From contig NW_020312019.1 in NCBI RefSeq assembly GCF_003144115.1, forward strand, positions 293,780 through 357,779: DNA of 64,000 nucleotides, given 5' to 3'. Below the pieces are notes generated by a model, which searched no databases, was not told the DNA's origin, and worked only from the letters and a program-made list of their open reading frames with translations. The position numbers and the translations under genes were made by a program. How positions within the stretch are numbered: the stretch's first letter is position 1; each line of letters begins with the position of its first letter. The stretch comes from Tilletiopsis washingtonensis. Its lineage: Eukaryota; Basidiomycota; Exobasidiomycetes; Entylomatales. Positions 51,120-63,267 of this stretch are shown in pieces.

Positions 51120-52954
51120 TCAGATGTCGAGCTCGAGTTGGTACGCGAGCTTCTGGTCTGCCAGGCCTGTGGAGAGACATCAGCCTCGGCAAGGCAGCGT
51201 CGCAGCTGCCTGGCGTACTCACGTTCCGGAGCGTCAGGGGAGGCATTGCGTTTGCTGCAAGGCGAGCGAGTCAGCCACGATGCACACGAAGCGCCACAGA
51301 CGCGACGCACCGTTCACCCGCAGCGACGCTCGGGAAGCTGCTGAACGTGTCTGGGTGTGCCGGCTGCGGGCTCTCTTCGAAGTACGGGTGCCGCAGTGCT
51401 TCTTCGGCCGAGATGCGCTGATTGGGGTCGTACGTTAGGAGCTTGGAGAGCAGGTCCAGCGTCTGCTCGGTGCTGTAGCGCAGCTTCGTCCGCAGCGACG
51501 AGAATCTGTGTCGAGCATGTCAGCTCGGCCCGCAAAGCGAGGCTGCCGGACGGACTCACGGCTGAGCCACGTTGGACATGCTCTTCGCGCCAGGGAGCTT
51601 GGAGAAGCCTGGCCAGACTTCGTCTGACGGCTGTCCGAGCAGCTTGAAGACCTGATGCGCGATGTCAGCGAGGGGCAGCGGGCAATGACTTCGTGGCGCG
51701 CACCTTCATCATCTGGTCCGTCTCGTTCTTGCCCGGGAACAGCGGCTCCTTCGTGATGAGCTCTGCGAAGATGCAGCCGACGGACCACATGTCGATCGAC
51801 TGGTCATACCGCTCTGCCCCAAGCAGCAACTCCGGCGCACTAGCGACAGCTTCGTCAGCGAGCGGCAGTCAGCGGTGTCTCGCTCCCTCACTCACCGGTA
51901 CCACAGCGTCACGACTAGCTGCGTCATCTCGCGCGCCGGCTCGCCGTACATGCGCGCCAGGCCAAAGTCCGCCAGCTTGAGCTGGCCGCGGTTGTTCATG
52001 AGCAGGTTGCTCGTCTTGAGGTCGCGATGGATGATCCAGCGCGCGTGCAGATGCGCAATGGCAGACAGCAGTTGCTGCAGCAGCGTCTTGGTCTCGGACG
52101 CAAGAAAGGGCGCACGCATCGCGTTCAGCAGGGCCTTGAGGTCGTGCTCGATGAAGTCCATGCTGATGTAGATCCTGGCCAGACGTGTCAGCACACGTGT
52201 CACGCACGTCTCGGCTTCATCCGGGCAGTGCCGATGTGGCACTAGGCAACGAAGCCTCCCGGCACAGCCCGCTGCTACCTCTCATCACGCCGCCAGCGTT
52301 GGCCGTTCGATCTGTGACTCACTGGCTGAGGGTCTCGCCGACGACAATCTCACGCACGCGCACCACGTGCTCATGTCTGCCCTCCAGCGCCGTGCGGATC
52401 TCTCTCAAGCTCGTGACTGGAAAGCCGTTCTTCTCCTTGTCCATCTTGAGCTTTTTGAGCGCCACAACCTCGCCGGTGCGCACGTCGCGTGCGCGCCACA
52501 CGACGCCATAGGCGCCCTCGTCGATGTGGTTCAGACGCTCGTAGGCCGAGACAGGACGCGCGCCGAGGATCAGCGGATGTGCGCTGCGTGGCGGCACGGC
52601 TGGCCGCGGCGCAGCTGGTGGCCGTGGTGCGGGCGGCGCCGGTGCGGGGCTGCCGGTCGGGCTCGCCTCGCTGGCCGGCACAGTCCTCGGCGACGACGGG
52701 CCGGCAGCGCTCGAACTTGCGTTCGGCGTCATGCTGCCAGCTGCCGGAGCGGCTGCTGCCGCCGCTGCAGCTGCTGCGGCGCGTTTGGCGGCCTTGACAC
52801 GAGCACGAGAAGCCTTGCGCGCCGCCTCGCCGCGTGCACGCTCCAGTGCCGCCTCGTCGTCGGCGGCAGCGGCGCTGCTGCTCGAGCCCGCATCTTCGGG
52901 CGCGTCGTCGAGCTCCCAGCGCGAGCGCTTGCGTGCGGGAGCGGGCGATGCCAT
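51120..52954 (-). CDS. CDK11/PITSLRE-type protein kinase
   Basis: Seven exons, 52954-52323, 52174-51896, 51839-51704, 51651-51560, 51505-51311, 51254-51223 and 51166-51120, give 470 aa. A charged, Ala-rich N-terminal 125 residues precede a complete kinase domain: DEGAYGVVW (145-153), Lys167, [10 protein letters not shown] (178-187, the PITSLRE helix), HRDLKTSN (260-267, Asp262), DFGLAR (280 onward), the activation segment [18 protein letters not shown], and a [21 protein letters not shown] end. Known role of CDK11: cyclin-L-dependent kinase affecting transcription and pre-mRNA splicing. The last two small exons (32 and 47 nt) encode the tail and are supported only by phase and consensus sites; the kinase core is certain. 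The start before [15 protein letters not shown] follows a GC-rich leader. Confidence 0.87.
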
Positions 52955-54803
52955 GGCGAGGCGTCGGCAGGGATGTGGAGCAAGAAAGAGGAACGGCGGC
53001 GAGGCGTGTTCGAGGAGGCCGCTCCGCGTGCTTCTCGGCACTCGGGCGAGGCGGCGGCGGCGTCGAGACCATTCGGCGCCCGCTCTCCCTGCTCCGCTGC
53101 GCCTCTGCCTCCGCATGCATCGGGAGCCCTATCCCTCCCTTTCCTGCGGCGCTACTTTGATCTCCGGCATTAAGCTCGCACGAGCCGATCCCGCAGCAAG
53201 CCACTTCGAGGGAGCGAGCTGCTGAGGCTGACTCCGGTTGCGGTGACTGTTGCGTGCGAAGTGCTGCTGGACAACGCCGGCGCGAAGAGCGGAGATGGCC
53301 GCGCCGGCCGGCTTGCTTTGTTCTCGTTGCGCGCGCGTCGCACAAGCTCGGCCCATCGCCGGCCTGCTGCGGGACACAGGGAGCACGCTGGACATCGCTC
53401 GATGTCCGCGACAGCTGGCACAAGCAGCCCTATCGGACGCTGTGCTGTGAGCTGAAAGGTCGCTGCGAAGGAGGGTGAGATAGGATGCGGGAGCGCCCTT
53501 GTGTGCCGTGCCTGCTGCCCAGCGCCGCCGGCCTTGGCACTTCGTCGCGCAGAGGAGGCTCACAAGGGCTGCTCTCGCTCGCCAGGGCCGCGCGGATGCC
53601 TCGGCGAGTGCAGGTGGGCGTACGAGAGTGCACCCGCTGCTCCATCCGGCGTGCTCCTGGCTGCTGTTCGCCGCCGTCGCGGCATCCCCGATGCCCCTGC
53701 TCTGGCGTGAGAAGCGCGAAGGCTTCGCTGCGCTCTCTCTTGCGGCGTCAGGCCACGCAGCGCCAGCAGGAATGGCTCCGGCAGGGTGCCTGCGCGGCGC
53801 TGCCGTGCGGGCGTCGCTGGAGCGTACCGCGCCCGCCGCTTGCTCGCTCGTGCCGCGCCCGCACGCCGCGCGCCCGCGAGCCAGCGGCAGCAGCCGAGCA
53901 CGCGCGCGCCGTGCCGTCGCCGTTGCAAGGCGCCGCCGCCGCGCTCTGACCCCGCCGATCCATCCAGCGCGCCCGTCCCCGCCGTCCTTCCTCCGTCCCA
54001 CCACCCGCCCGCCCTCCAGCCTCCACCCCGGCTCTCTGCAGCCGTCCCATCCGCACCCACACCCGTCTGCAGCTCCTCTCCTCGCGGCCGTGCCCAGCCA
54101 CGCCGCGTCCTGCGCTCGCTCCGCCCGCCGCTCTCTCGCATCCCCGATCTCTCTCCCGCGCCCGTGCGCCGTCTGCTCGTCTGCAGCCCCGCCGGCACGG
54201 AGCTTACGCCGACGAACGTCTCGTAGAGGCACTCCTGTGGTGCCCTGACGCTTAACTGGAGTAGTTGCTCTGCGCTTTCAGGCAGTTGGGCATCCGCTCA
54301 TCTGTCCCGCGAACAAGAAGTGAGTCGGCGCGAGCAGCAGGCCTAGGCGCGACAGTGCAGCAGCGTCGGCGATCATCGAAGAAGGGGACCAGCGACTGTG
54401 TGATCCCTAGCTTGAGTTGCTGGAGATGCTGGATGCGCTCAGAGGGCCGTCCTGCTCGATGGAAGACGCTCGGATCGCGCGCCTGCTGGATGCTCGCCGC
54501 TGCGCTGAGCTGGCGCTGGAGCGGGAATGCATTGCACGCGCCCCCGCTCTGCAGCAAGGCCACCTGACGGAGACGATACCGGGACCATCAGGCTCGGTCT
54601 CCGGCCATGGCTCGCGATGCATCACGCTCTGCTGTCGCAGCTGCGAGAGTGCGCCGCGAGAGGTCTGCCCGCTGCAGCGCAAATGTGCCCCTGTCGCACC
54701 TCCTATCAATCAGACGTCGTGCCTCGTCCTGCGCGACACTACACTTGCACATCACTGACACCATTCGTCCGCAGCGGACCTCCCTTCCCTTCACTAGCCC
54801 GTC
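52955..54803. other. divergent region, CDK11-type kinase / G-beta
   Basis: A 1.85-kb gap between divergent starts. A long C/T-rich block on the + strand (about 53950-54190) looks like a core promoter and transcription start region for the G-beta gene. A candidate 5'-UTR intron would then end at the CTGAC...GCAG acceptor at 54774, 29 bp before the G-beta ATG. Open frames on the minus strand (53129-54232) lack domains and are probably noncoding. Confidence 0.5.
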
Positions 54804-56027
54804 ATGGCCGCCGTTCCCGGTGCCGAGCTGCAGGAGAAGATCGCCGCTGCGCGGCGCGAGGCGGATGCGCTCAAGGAGCAGATCCGCAGCCGCAAGGACA
54901 AGATGGCGGACACGTCCTGTGAGTACAGCTGCGACAGACATGCGGCATGCCGCGAGCTCATCACAACTCTGCAGTGCGAGCGATGGCGGCCGAGATCGAG
55001 GCGCTGCCGCGCATCGTCATGAAGCCGCGGCGGACGCTCAAGGGCCACCTGGCCAAGATCTACGCCATGCACTGGGCGGCCGACAAGCGCCACCTCGTGT
55101 CGGCGTCGCAGGACGGCAAGCTGATCGTGTGGGATGCGTACACGACGAACAAGGTGCACGCCATTCCGCTGCGCTCGAGCTGGGTCATGACGTGCGCCTA
55201 CGCGCCGTCGGGCAACTGGGTCGCCTGCGGCGGCCTGGACAACATCTGCTCCATCTACAACCTGCGCTCGCGCGAGGGCAGCGTCAAGGTGGCGCGCGAG
55301 CTGTCGGCGCACACGGGCTACCTCTCGTGCTGTCGCTTCCTCAACGACCGCCAGATCCTCACGTCGAGCGGCGACATGACGTGCATGCTGTGGGACATCG
55401 ATGCGGGCGTGCGGGTCATGGAGTTCAACGACCACACCGGCGATGTCATGAGGTGCGCGCCTGCCATTCTGCCGAGCCCTGCGCACAATCTCACACCCGT
55501 CCCCGCAGCCTGTCGCTCGGCCCGAACCAAAACATCTTCGTCTCGGGCGCCTGTGACGCCCAGGCCAAGGTCTGGGACATCCGGACGGGCAAGGCAGAGC
55601 AGACCTTCTCTGGCCACGAGAGCGACATCAACGCCGTGCAGTGCGTGTGCCGTGTCGAGCCGCGCGCGGCAGCCTCGAGACTGACCGACTCGCGCCCCGC
55701 AGGTTCTTCCCGAACGGCGACGCCTTCGCGACGGGCTCGGACGATGCGTCGTGCCGCCTGTTCGACCTGCGTGCCGACCGCGAGCTCAACCAGTACACGC
55801 ACGACAACATCCTCTGCGGCATCACGTCCGTCGGCTTCTCGGCGTCGGGCCGCATCCTCTTTGCCGGCTACGACGACTACAACACCAACGTGTGGGACAC
55901 GCTCAAGGGCGAGCGCGTCGGCGTGCTGTCGGCACACGAGAACCGCGTCTCGTGCCTGGGCGTCAGCACCGACGGCATGGCGCTGTGCACGGGCAGCTGG
56001 GACGCCCGCCTGCTCGTCTGGGCCTAG
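54804..56027 (+). CDS. heterotrimeric G-protein beta subunit
   Basis: Four exons, 54804-54918, 54975-55452, 55509-55640 and 55703-56027, give 349 aa. The N-terminal coiled coil ([20 protein letters not shown]) that pairs with G-gamma is followed by seven WD40 blades; clear WD ends are [49 protein letters not shown] and a final RLLVWA. The start-to-blade spacing and the [17 protein letters not shown] block match canonical fungal G-beta such as Ustilago Bpp1 and Cryptococcus Gpb1. Known role: membrane-associated dimer with G-gamma that transmits pheromone or nutrient signals to MAPK or cAMP pathways. Length and all key blades are intact. Confidence 0.93.
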
Positions 56028-56737
56028 ATGCTGCACTCTCTCCCTGCATCCACGACATCAACGTCCTTCCCCGCACGTCATCTTCTCTCTCCTAGCACAA
56101 CTCGCGGATGGCGACCCGCACTGGCCCCTTCCGCTTCCCCCCATATACCCCACTTCGCCTTGCCGCTCGTCGTCGGGCTCACGTCGGCAACGGACCTCCT
56201 CGACGCGGACTCGCGCAAGCCGGCCGGCGGCGCGCTCGCCGGACTCCCGGAACGTGCAGAAGCGTCTCTGCCTACTGCGTGCGGCGAGCACGGCCTGTGT
56301 AGTCCGACTGCCCCTCTGCTCGGCAAAGGCAGCTGGGTCAGGACGACCTGGCACGCCGCCTCCCTACCCCTCTGCTTTGCCCCACCCACCCTTTCTTCCG
56401 CCTCTCGAGGCAGAGCGTCGCGCCGCCCTCGCTCCGCGCCTACGCTGTCTTGATGCCACCTTGTCTGTCCATAGCCCCACGAAATTTGACTTTCTTCACG
56501 CCCACCGCTGCGCATGGTGATCGAGATCGAGAGCATGAGGCGGCAGCACGGCCTCTATGGCAAGGGTGCGGGTCCAGATGCTGACGTAAGCAAAAAAGTG
56601 CGCGCGGCGGCATGGCTTCGCCCTCCGCCGGGCGCCTGCTGCCTGGCTCCCATCCACACACTCGAGCGCAGCATTCTGCGGCTCAGATCCTCTCGCTCTT
56701 CCTCTCGTCCGCAGCGCCTGCGTAGCGCATCCCAGCC
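56028..56737. other. intergenic region, G-beta to SPB1
   Basis: The 710 bp between two + strand genes hold the G-beta 3' UTR and SPB1 promoter. The segment just before 56738 is CT-rich. Open frames continue in both directions but carry no recognisable product. Confidence 0.55.
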
Positions 56738-59700
56738 ATGGGTAAGAAACAGGAGAAGAAGACGGCCAAGGGGTGAGTTGCGCACGCGCCGCGCTGCCCG
56801 CTTTTCGCCTGCACCGAGGCTGAGACCCGTCGCCCCGCAGTCGTCTCGACAAGTTCTACTGGCTCGCCAAGGAGCAGGGCTTCCGCTCGCGTGCCGCTTT
56901 CAAGCTTGTGCAGCTCAACAAGAAGTACGCGCTGCTCGAGGGCGCACGATGCTGCATCGACCTGTGTGCCGCACCCGGCGGCTGGCTGCAGGTGGCGAGC
57001 AAGCACATGCCGCCCAACAGCCTCATCGTTGGTGTCGACCTGGTGCCCATCAAGCCGATCCCGCGCTGCATTACCTTTGCAGAGGATATCAACTCGTTCC
57101 GCTGCAGAGACCAGCTGCGTGCTGAGCTGAAGGACTGGAAGGCAGACATGTGAGTGCGGCGTGCGGGTGAGGATGGGCGGCAGGAGTGGTGTCGAGGCGG
57201 GGCTGTGGCGGCTGCCACGATCCTGTCAGCATGGTAGCTGGTAGAGCTCAGGTGCTGCGCGCATGCTAGACTGCATGCTGGTGTCTGGCCTAGATTGGCG
57301 CTGCCCGTACCCTTCCCGCTGCAGTGCTGACGCCGCCCTCGCAGCGTGCTTCACGACGGTGCGCCCAATGTCGGTACCGCATGGGTGCAGGACGCGTACC
57401 AGCAGTCGGAGCTGGTGCTGCAGTCCCTGAAGCTCGCCGTCGAGTTCCTTGCGCCCGGTGGTTCGTTTGTGACGAAGGTCTTCCGCTCGAAGGACTACAA
57501 CAACCTGCTCTGGGTGTTCAACCAGCTCTTCGGCACCGTCGAGGCCACCAAGCCGCCGTCCAGTCGGTGAGTGCAGCTGCCGTTTGCGTGCTGCGCGGCG
57601 TGAGCTCATTGGTGCGCGCAGTAACGTCTCCGCCGAGATCTTCGTCGTGTGCCGCAACTACAAGGCGCCGAAGCGCGTCGACCCCAAGTTCCTCGACCCG
57701 CGGCATGTGTTCAAGGACCTCGACCCGACCGCTGCAGCTGCTGCGGATGGCGAGGAGGGTGCGCCGCTCAAGGGCGAGCGCGGCGCCATTGCTCAGGCAA
57801 GCGTCTTCGAGCCGGAGAAGAAGCGCAAGCGCCGTGAGGGCTACGCGGACGGCGTGCGCATGCTGTACAGCGCGATGGGGGCGCGGGCATGGGTGGAGAG
57901 CCCGCAGCCGATCGATGGGCTGGGTGCGAACAACGAGCTGACGTGGCGGGAAGAGGGCGACAAGGAGTGAGTGCAGCAGTGTCGCAGAGGCCCAGCATCT
58001 CGGCTGACAAGCTCGCACAGGCTGCTCAAGCACGAGCTGACCACGGACGACATCAAGGCCTGCGCCTCGGATCTCAAGGTGCTTGGCAAGAAGGACTTCC
58101 GCAACCTGCTGAAGTGGCGCACTGCCATGCGCCTGCACCTCGGCCTGGACGCGCCGGCAGTGAAGCCGGGAGAGGAGGTGGTTGAGATCGTCGACGGCGA
58201 GGACGCCGAGCCCATCGACTCTGACGCCGAGATCGACGAGGAGCTGGAGCGCCTCAACGACGAGCGGGGCAAGGCGCTGCGCAAGGAGCGCCGCAAGCGC
58301 AACGCCGCGCGCGCCAAGAAGGTGCAGAAGATGCAGCTGCAGATGACGACGCCGATGGACGTGGGCCAGGACATCGTTGACGAGACGCTCGTTGGCGGCG
58401 CCGACGACATGTTCGACCTCACGCACGGCCCGTCGCGGCCGCGGACGGCCGAAGACAGCGACACCGACAGCGAGGAGGAGGACGAGGTGCTCGACTCTGA
58501 CGCCGAGGAGCAGCGCAAGCTGGCGCGTCTCGAGGGCGACCTCGACGCTGCGTACGACACCTACCGCCAGCGCATGTCGGAGCGCGACGCCAAGTGGCGC
58601 GCCAAGGAGGCTCGCCGGTTAGACGAGAACCGCGACGAGTGGCACGGCTTCAGCGCGCCAGTGCGGGATGGCCGCGACGACGCCGAGGACAGCGACGGCG
58701 GCAGCTCTGTCGGCGGCTACGACGACGTCGTGACGAAGCGCAAGCTGCAGGAGGAGACGTTCGACACCGACGACGAAGAGGACGAGGAGGACGACCGCGC
58801 AGACCGCGCCGCTGTCGCTGCCGTCACGCGGAAAGCAGGCTCGGCCAGCAAGCGGAAGGCGCGCGCCGAAGAGAGCGACTCGGACGACGACATTGCTGAG
58901 CCGATCGACACGAGCGGCCTGGTTGCATCGCTCGAGTCGCGCGGCGAGCGCGACCAGCGCCAGAGCCGCGAGGCTGCCATCTGGTTCGACAACCCGCTGT
59001 TCAAGGGCGTTGCCGGTCTGATCCCAGAGGGTGACGACGAGGACAGCGAGGATGAGGTAGAGGAGGAGGAGGACTCGGACGAGGAGGACGAGGATGAGGA
59101 GGCAGACTCGGACGCTGAGATGGAGGACGCCGAGTCGGACGTCGAGGTCGTGGCGCGGAATGTCGCCGACGAGGACATGGCTGGCCTCGACGGCGAGTGG
59201 CGCTACGACGATGAGGACCTCGACGAGATCAAGCGCAAGCGCATCGAGGGTGAGCAGCACGACCTCAGACTGCTGGTGCTTGTGCTGACCCCCTGTGCCC
59301 GCAGCTGTCGGCCTGAACACTGCCGAGGCGCTCACCCTTGCGCAGCAGCTCGTCAACCGCGAGAAGACAAAGGGCGCGCTGATCGACGACGGCTTCAAGA
59401 AGGACAACTTCGTCGACAAGTCCGACCTGCCGACGTGGTTCCTGGACGAGGAGGCCAAGCACTACCGTGCCAACATCCCCGCGACCAAGGAGGCCATGAA
59501 CGCACTGCGGGCGCGGCAGCGTGCGCTCGACGCGCGGCCGATCAAGAAGATCGCCGAGGCCAAGGGCCGCAAGAAGTTCAAGGCTGCGCAGCGCCTCGAA
59601 AAGGCACGCAAGAAGGCCGACACGCTCAACGAGACGGTCGACATCAGCGAGAAGGAGAAGGCCAACTCGATCTCCAAGGTGCTGGCGCGCGCCGGCGCCA

Positions 59701-59961
59701 AGCCGAAGCGCAAGGAGATCAGCACCGTCGTCGCCAAGGGCGTCAATCGCGGCCTCAAGGGCCGGCCGAAGGGCGTCAAGGGCCGCTACCGCCTCGTCGA
59801 TGCGCGCGGCAAGAAGGAGCTGCGGGCCGAGAGTGAGTGTGCATGGTGTGGCTGCTTGCGGAGCATAGCTGACATCCGCTACAGAGCGCCGCAACAAGCG
59901 AGACGGCAAGAAGACGACGAGCTCGACGTCGAACAAGCGGCGCGTGCCCAACGGCTACTGA
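56738..59961 (+). CDS. SPB1: 27S pre-rRNA 2'-O-methyltransferase Spb1
   Basis: Seven exons, 56738-56772, 56841-57149, 57345-57566, 57622-57966, 58021-59249, 59305-59832 and 59885-59961, give 914 aa. The FtsJ/RrmJ domain has the K-D-K set: Lys33 in SRAAFKL, Asp119 in LHDGAPN, Lys159 in GGSFVTKVF, with the SAM-binding DLCAAPGGW at 52-60. A long acidic Asp/Glu-rich centre follows ([16 protein letters not shown]). The conserved Spb1 C-terminal domain includes [15 protein letters not shown] and [16 protein letters not shown], ending in a Lys/Arg-rich tail. Known role: nucleolar methylation of the 25S rRNA A-loop (G2922 in yeast) during 60S assembly. The 195-nt intron after exon 2 is the longest here. 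All seven phases are consistent. Confidence 0.93.
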
Positions 59962-60041
59962 GCTCTGTTCCCGTCGTCTGCTTCACGCTCTCTCTCTGTT
60001 CCTGGGCATCCCGTCACGTCTATGCATTAGTGATACACTTT

Positions 60042-60756
60042 CTACACGCCGATGTGTCCTCGGACGTTTGACTCGAGCTGCCGCAGGATGTGGTCGCCGC
60101 GCGGCGCCAGTCTCTGCGCCAGGCCGGCGTGTGACCCGAAGCCTGTCCAGAGGACGGTTGCGAAGAGCGCGCATGCGACGCCGAGCGTGGCGCCGACAAG
60201 GCACTGCGCCGGCGTGTGCAGGCCCAAGCGCACGCGCGACCACATGACGACGGGCGGCGTGGCAGCAACGAGGGGCACGAGAGGCGCAAGGTTGCTGGGC
60301 ATCGCCATGCACAGGTACAGGCACATGAACGTCATGGTGCTGAGACGGGGTCAGCCGCGGCTTGCAGTCACAGGCGCAGCACACACGCACGAGCTGTGTG
60401 TCGACGGCATGCCGTGCGTCTTTGTGATGCTTGAGCCCTCGGGCCGCGGCTCCTTGATGACCTTCTTGAGCAGCTTGGCTGTGCTAGGGGGTCAGTCAGG
60501 GCGCGGAAGGCATGCTCATCGCTGACGGCGCACCTGTCCATCCAGTGCCCAGCGCACCCGCGACGTAGTACAGCGCATGTGTGTCCCGCAGACACAGCAC
60601 GCCGACCGTCGTGGCGGCCGTGACGATGCCCTGCGTGTGCTTGAGCAGCCAGAGCGGCGTGCTGAGCGCGGCATCCGGCGGTTCCTGCGCCTCTGTAGCG
60701 GCGGGCTGCTTGCCCTTGGCTGCGCTTGCGCCCTTGCGTGCACGGAGATTCGCCAT
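60042..60756 (-). CDS. CAX4: dolichyldiphosphatase (PAP2 family)
   Basis: Three exons, 60756-60534, 60478-60391 and 60339-60042, give 202 aa. The PAP2 phosphatase motifs are complete and in order: KVIKEPRP (80-87, C1), GMPSTHSS (97-104, C2) and [12 protein letters not shown] (138-149, C3, with Arg139 or Arg141 and His145). Four or so hydrophobic helices flank them. C2 with GMPSTHS is the usual dolichyldiphosphatase (Cax4/Cwh8/DOLPP1) form. Known role: removes one phosphate from dolichyl-diphosphate in the ER lumen to recycle the carrier used for N-glycosylation. The basic N-terminus ([15 protein letters not shown]) is cytosolic. The symbol follows yeast; other small PAP2 enzymes are a less likely alternative. 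Confidence 0.82.
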
Positions 60757-61326
60757 GACTGCTCTACTGGCGGCTTGGCGCACACTTGAGCCCGGCTTTG
60801 TGGATGGCTCGCGAGGGGCCTGCTTGCAGCGGTGAGAGGAGAAGCAGAGGCACGACCTCCACCTGCTGTGCGGGCCTTGTCGGCGCAAGCACGGCGAGCT
60901 GCGGGCGCGACTGCCGCGAAGAGCGGTGCATGCAGCCGACACTGCCGCCCAATTTGACGGCACGGCGAGAACGCCGCACCTTGGCAGGGGCCACGTCCGC
61001 AAAGCCGGGAATCAGCTCGCACAGCAGCGAGCAGCTGCGGCTTTCGAGGATTGACTGGTGCAGCACGGGCAGACTCACGGACGAGCGGAACAAGCGCAGG
61101 CTGCCCGGCCAAGGCGACGCCCAGCAGCCTCGGCGCATCCCCGCGTTGGCCGGCGCTCGGGCCCGATGCCGCGCCGAGGCGGAGTTGCAGCCGCTCCCCC
61201 GCACAGACGTCGGCCAGCGCCGCTCCTTCTTAGGGCCGCGCCTGCCGCGGCCAAGCATCCGGCGCAGCGACATGCACCGGCACTGCAGCGTCTCGCCCTC
61301 CTGCCTCCCGACATCCATCACCCACC
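60757..61326. other. divergent region, CAX4 / GGT-like gene
   Basis: The 570 bp hold two divergent promoters. The last part before 61327 is rich in C and T (CCTCCTGCCTCCCGACATCC), as for other leaders in this window. No gene or repeat is supported. Confidence 0.6.
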
Positions 61327-63183
61327 ATGAGCGCACACGCCTTCAACTCGCGCCGCAGCACCGTGCACAGCTCGCGCGGCCTCGTGTCCTGCTCGCAGCC
61401 GCTGGCCGCGTCGGCAGGCATCGCCGTGCTCAACGCTGGCGGCAACGCAGCCGACGCCGCCGTCGCCGTCGCCGCGGCGCTCAACGTCACCGAGCCCAAC
61501 TGCACGGGCATCGGCGGCGATGCCTTCTGCCTCTTCTGGGACGCTCGCGAGAAGCGCGTGCGCGGCATCAACGGCAGCGGCCGCGCGCCCGAGGCCATGA
61601 CGCTGCAGCGCCTGCAGCAGGCCGGCCTCAAGGAGGGCATCATCCCGCTCGAGAGCGTGCACAGCGTCACGGTGCCCGGCGCGCCGGCCTGCTGGGACGA
61701 CACGGTGCGCCTCTTTGGCGCGCGTGCACACGGCGACAAGGACGGCCCGACGCTGGCACAGGTGCTGGCGCCGGCCATCCGCCTGGCCGACAATGGCTAC
61801 CCGGTGTGCGCCGTGGCGTCGGGCGACTGGGTGCGCTCCGAGGCGCTCATCAAGCGCGCCAGCCCCAATTGGGCCGAGATGATGCACTCGTCGGGCAAGG
61901 CGCCGCGCGAGGGCGAGTTCATGCGCATGCCCAACCTCGCGCGCACCTTCCGCGAGCTGGCCAGCAAGGGCAAGGCCGGCTTCTACGAGGGCCGCATCGC
62001 CGGGGAGATCGTCAAGGTGTGCGGCGACCTCGGCGGCCTCATGACGCTCGATGACCTCAAGCACCACGGCGAGGTCGGCAGCAACGAGATCACGCCCATC
62101 TCGTACCTGTACAAGGGCGCCGCCGGCCAGAAGGACCCGTCGAAGGCCGTGCGTCTGCACGAGTGCCCTCCGAACGGCCAGGGCCTCGTGGCGCTAGAGG
62201 CGCTCTCCATTCTCGACGAGCTGCAGGCCAGCGGCGCCGTGCCGGACCTCCTCTCGCTGGAGCACAACAGCCCCGAGTACCTGCACGCGCTCATCGTGGC
62301 GCTGCGTCTTGGCTTTGCCGACGCTGGCAAGTACGTCGCCGACCCGGACTTTGAGGGCGCCAAGCACGTCGAGGCCATCCTCAGCCCGGCCTACGCGAAG
62401 GAGCGCGCCAAGGTCTTCGACGCCAAGACGTTCAAGCCCGTCGAGCACGGAAACCCGCGCAACTCGAGCGACACGGTGTACTTTAGCGTCGTGGACCAGG
62501 AGGGCAACGCCTGCTCGTTCATCAACTCGAACTGTGAGTGCAGTAGCGAGCCACACCTGAGCCATGCACTGATGCTGCTCCTATAGACGCCGGCTTCGGC
62601 AGCGCCATCATCCCCGCCGGCTGCGGCTTCACGCTGCAGAACCGCGGCTCAGGCTTCGTGCTCGAAGAGGGCCACGCCAACTGTGTCGCGCCGCGCAAGC
62701 GGCCATACCACACCATCATCCCGGCGATGGCCACGCGCGAGGTGAATGGCGAGGCTGAGTGCTGGCTCAGCTACGGTGTCATGGGTGAGTGCCGAATGAT
62801 GTGCGCTTGGCCTGCCCATGCTGACCTCCTGACTCCTAGGCGGCTTCATGCAGCCGCAGGGCCACGTGCAGGTGCTGCTGAACATGCTGCGCGGCATGAG
62901 CCCACAGCAAGCCATCGACTCGCCGCGCCTCATGATCGGCGCCGGCACGCCCGACCAGGGCGACGTGCTCTCGACCGTGTTCCTCGAGGACGGCATCGAC
63001 GAGTCGGCCGTCGAGGTGCTGCGCGGCATGGGCCACGACGTCAAGCACGTGCAGGGCTGGGACAAGCGCGGCCAGTTCGGCAAGGGCCAGTGCATCGCTC
63101 GCATCGACTACGGCGCGGGACGCAGCGCATGGGCTGCCGGCTCAGACCCGCGCGGCGACGGCTGCGCTGTGCCGCAGGTGTAA
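61327..63183 (+). CDS. gamma-glutamyltransferase-like Ntn hydrolase
   Basis: Three exons, 61327-62533, 62587-62784 and 62840-63183, give 582 aa. Family marks are [25 protein letters not shown] near the start, [23 protein letters not shown], and the autocleavage site [20 protein letters not shown] with the expected nucleophile Thr383, then [16 protein letters not shown] and DSPRL in the small-subunit half. Classical enzymes have TTH at the nucleophile; here it is TVY, and the GIGGDAF block resembles the bacterial YwrD-type acylase-like branch. There is no signal peptide, so the protein is probably cytosolic, unlike vacuolar or surface glutathione-degrading GGTs. Substrate is uncertain: a glutathione conjugate or another amide. 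Confidence 0.85.
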
Positions 63184-63267
63184 TGCAATGCATTCGCAGG
63201 TCATTAGCGGCGAGAGAGGAGAACGGATTGATGCAACGGTCAGGTGTGCGAACCACGCGCGCGTCCA

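Noticed and set aside
53129-54232. 367-codon open frame upstream of the kinase gene
   Set aside because: Arg/Ala/Gly-rich, overlaps a pyrimidine-rich promoter-like block, with no domain and several equally open overlapping frames.
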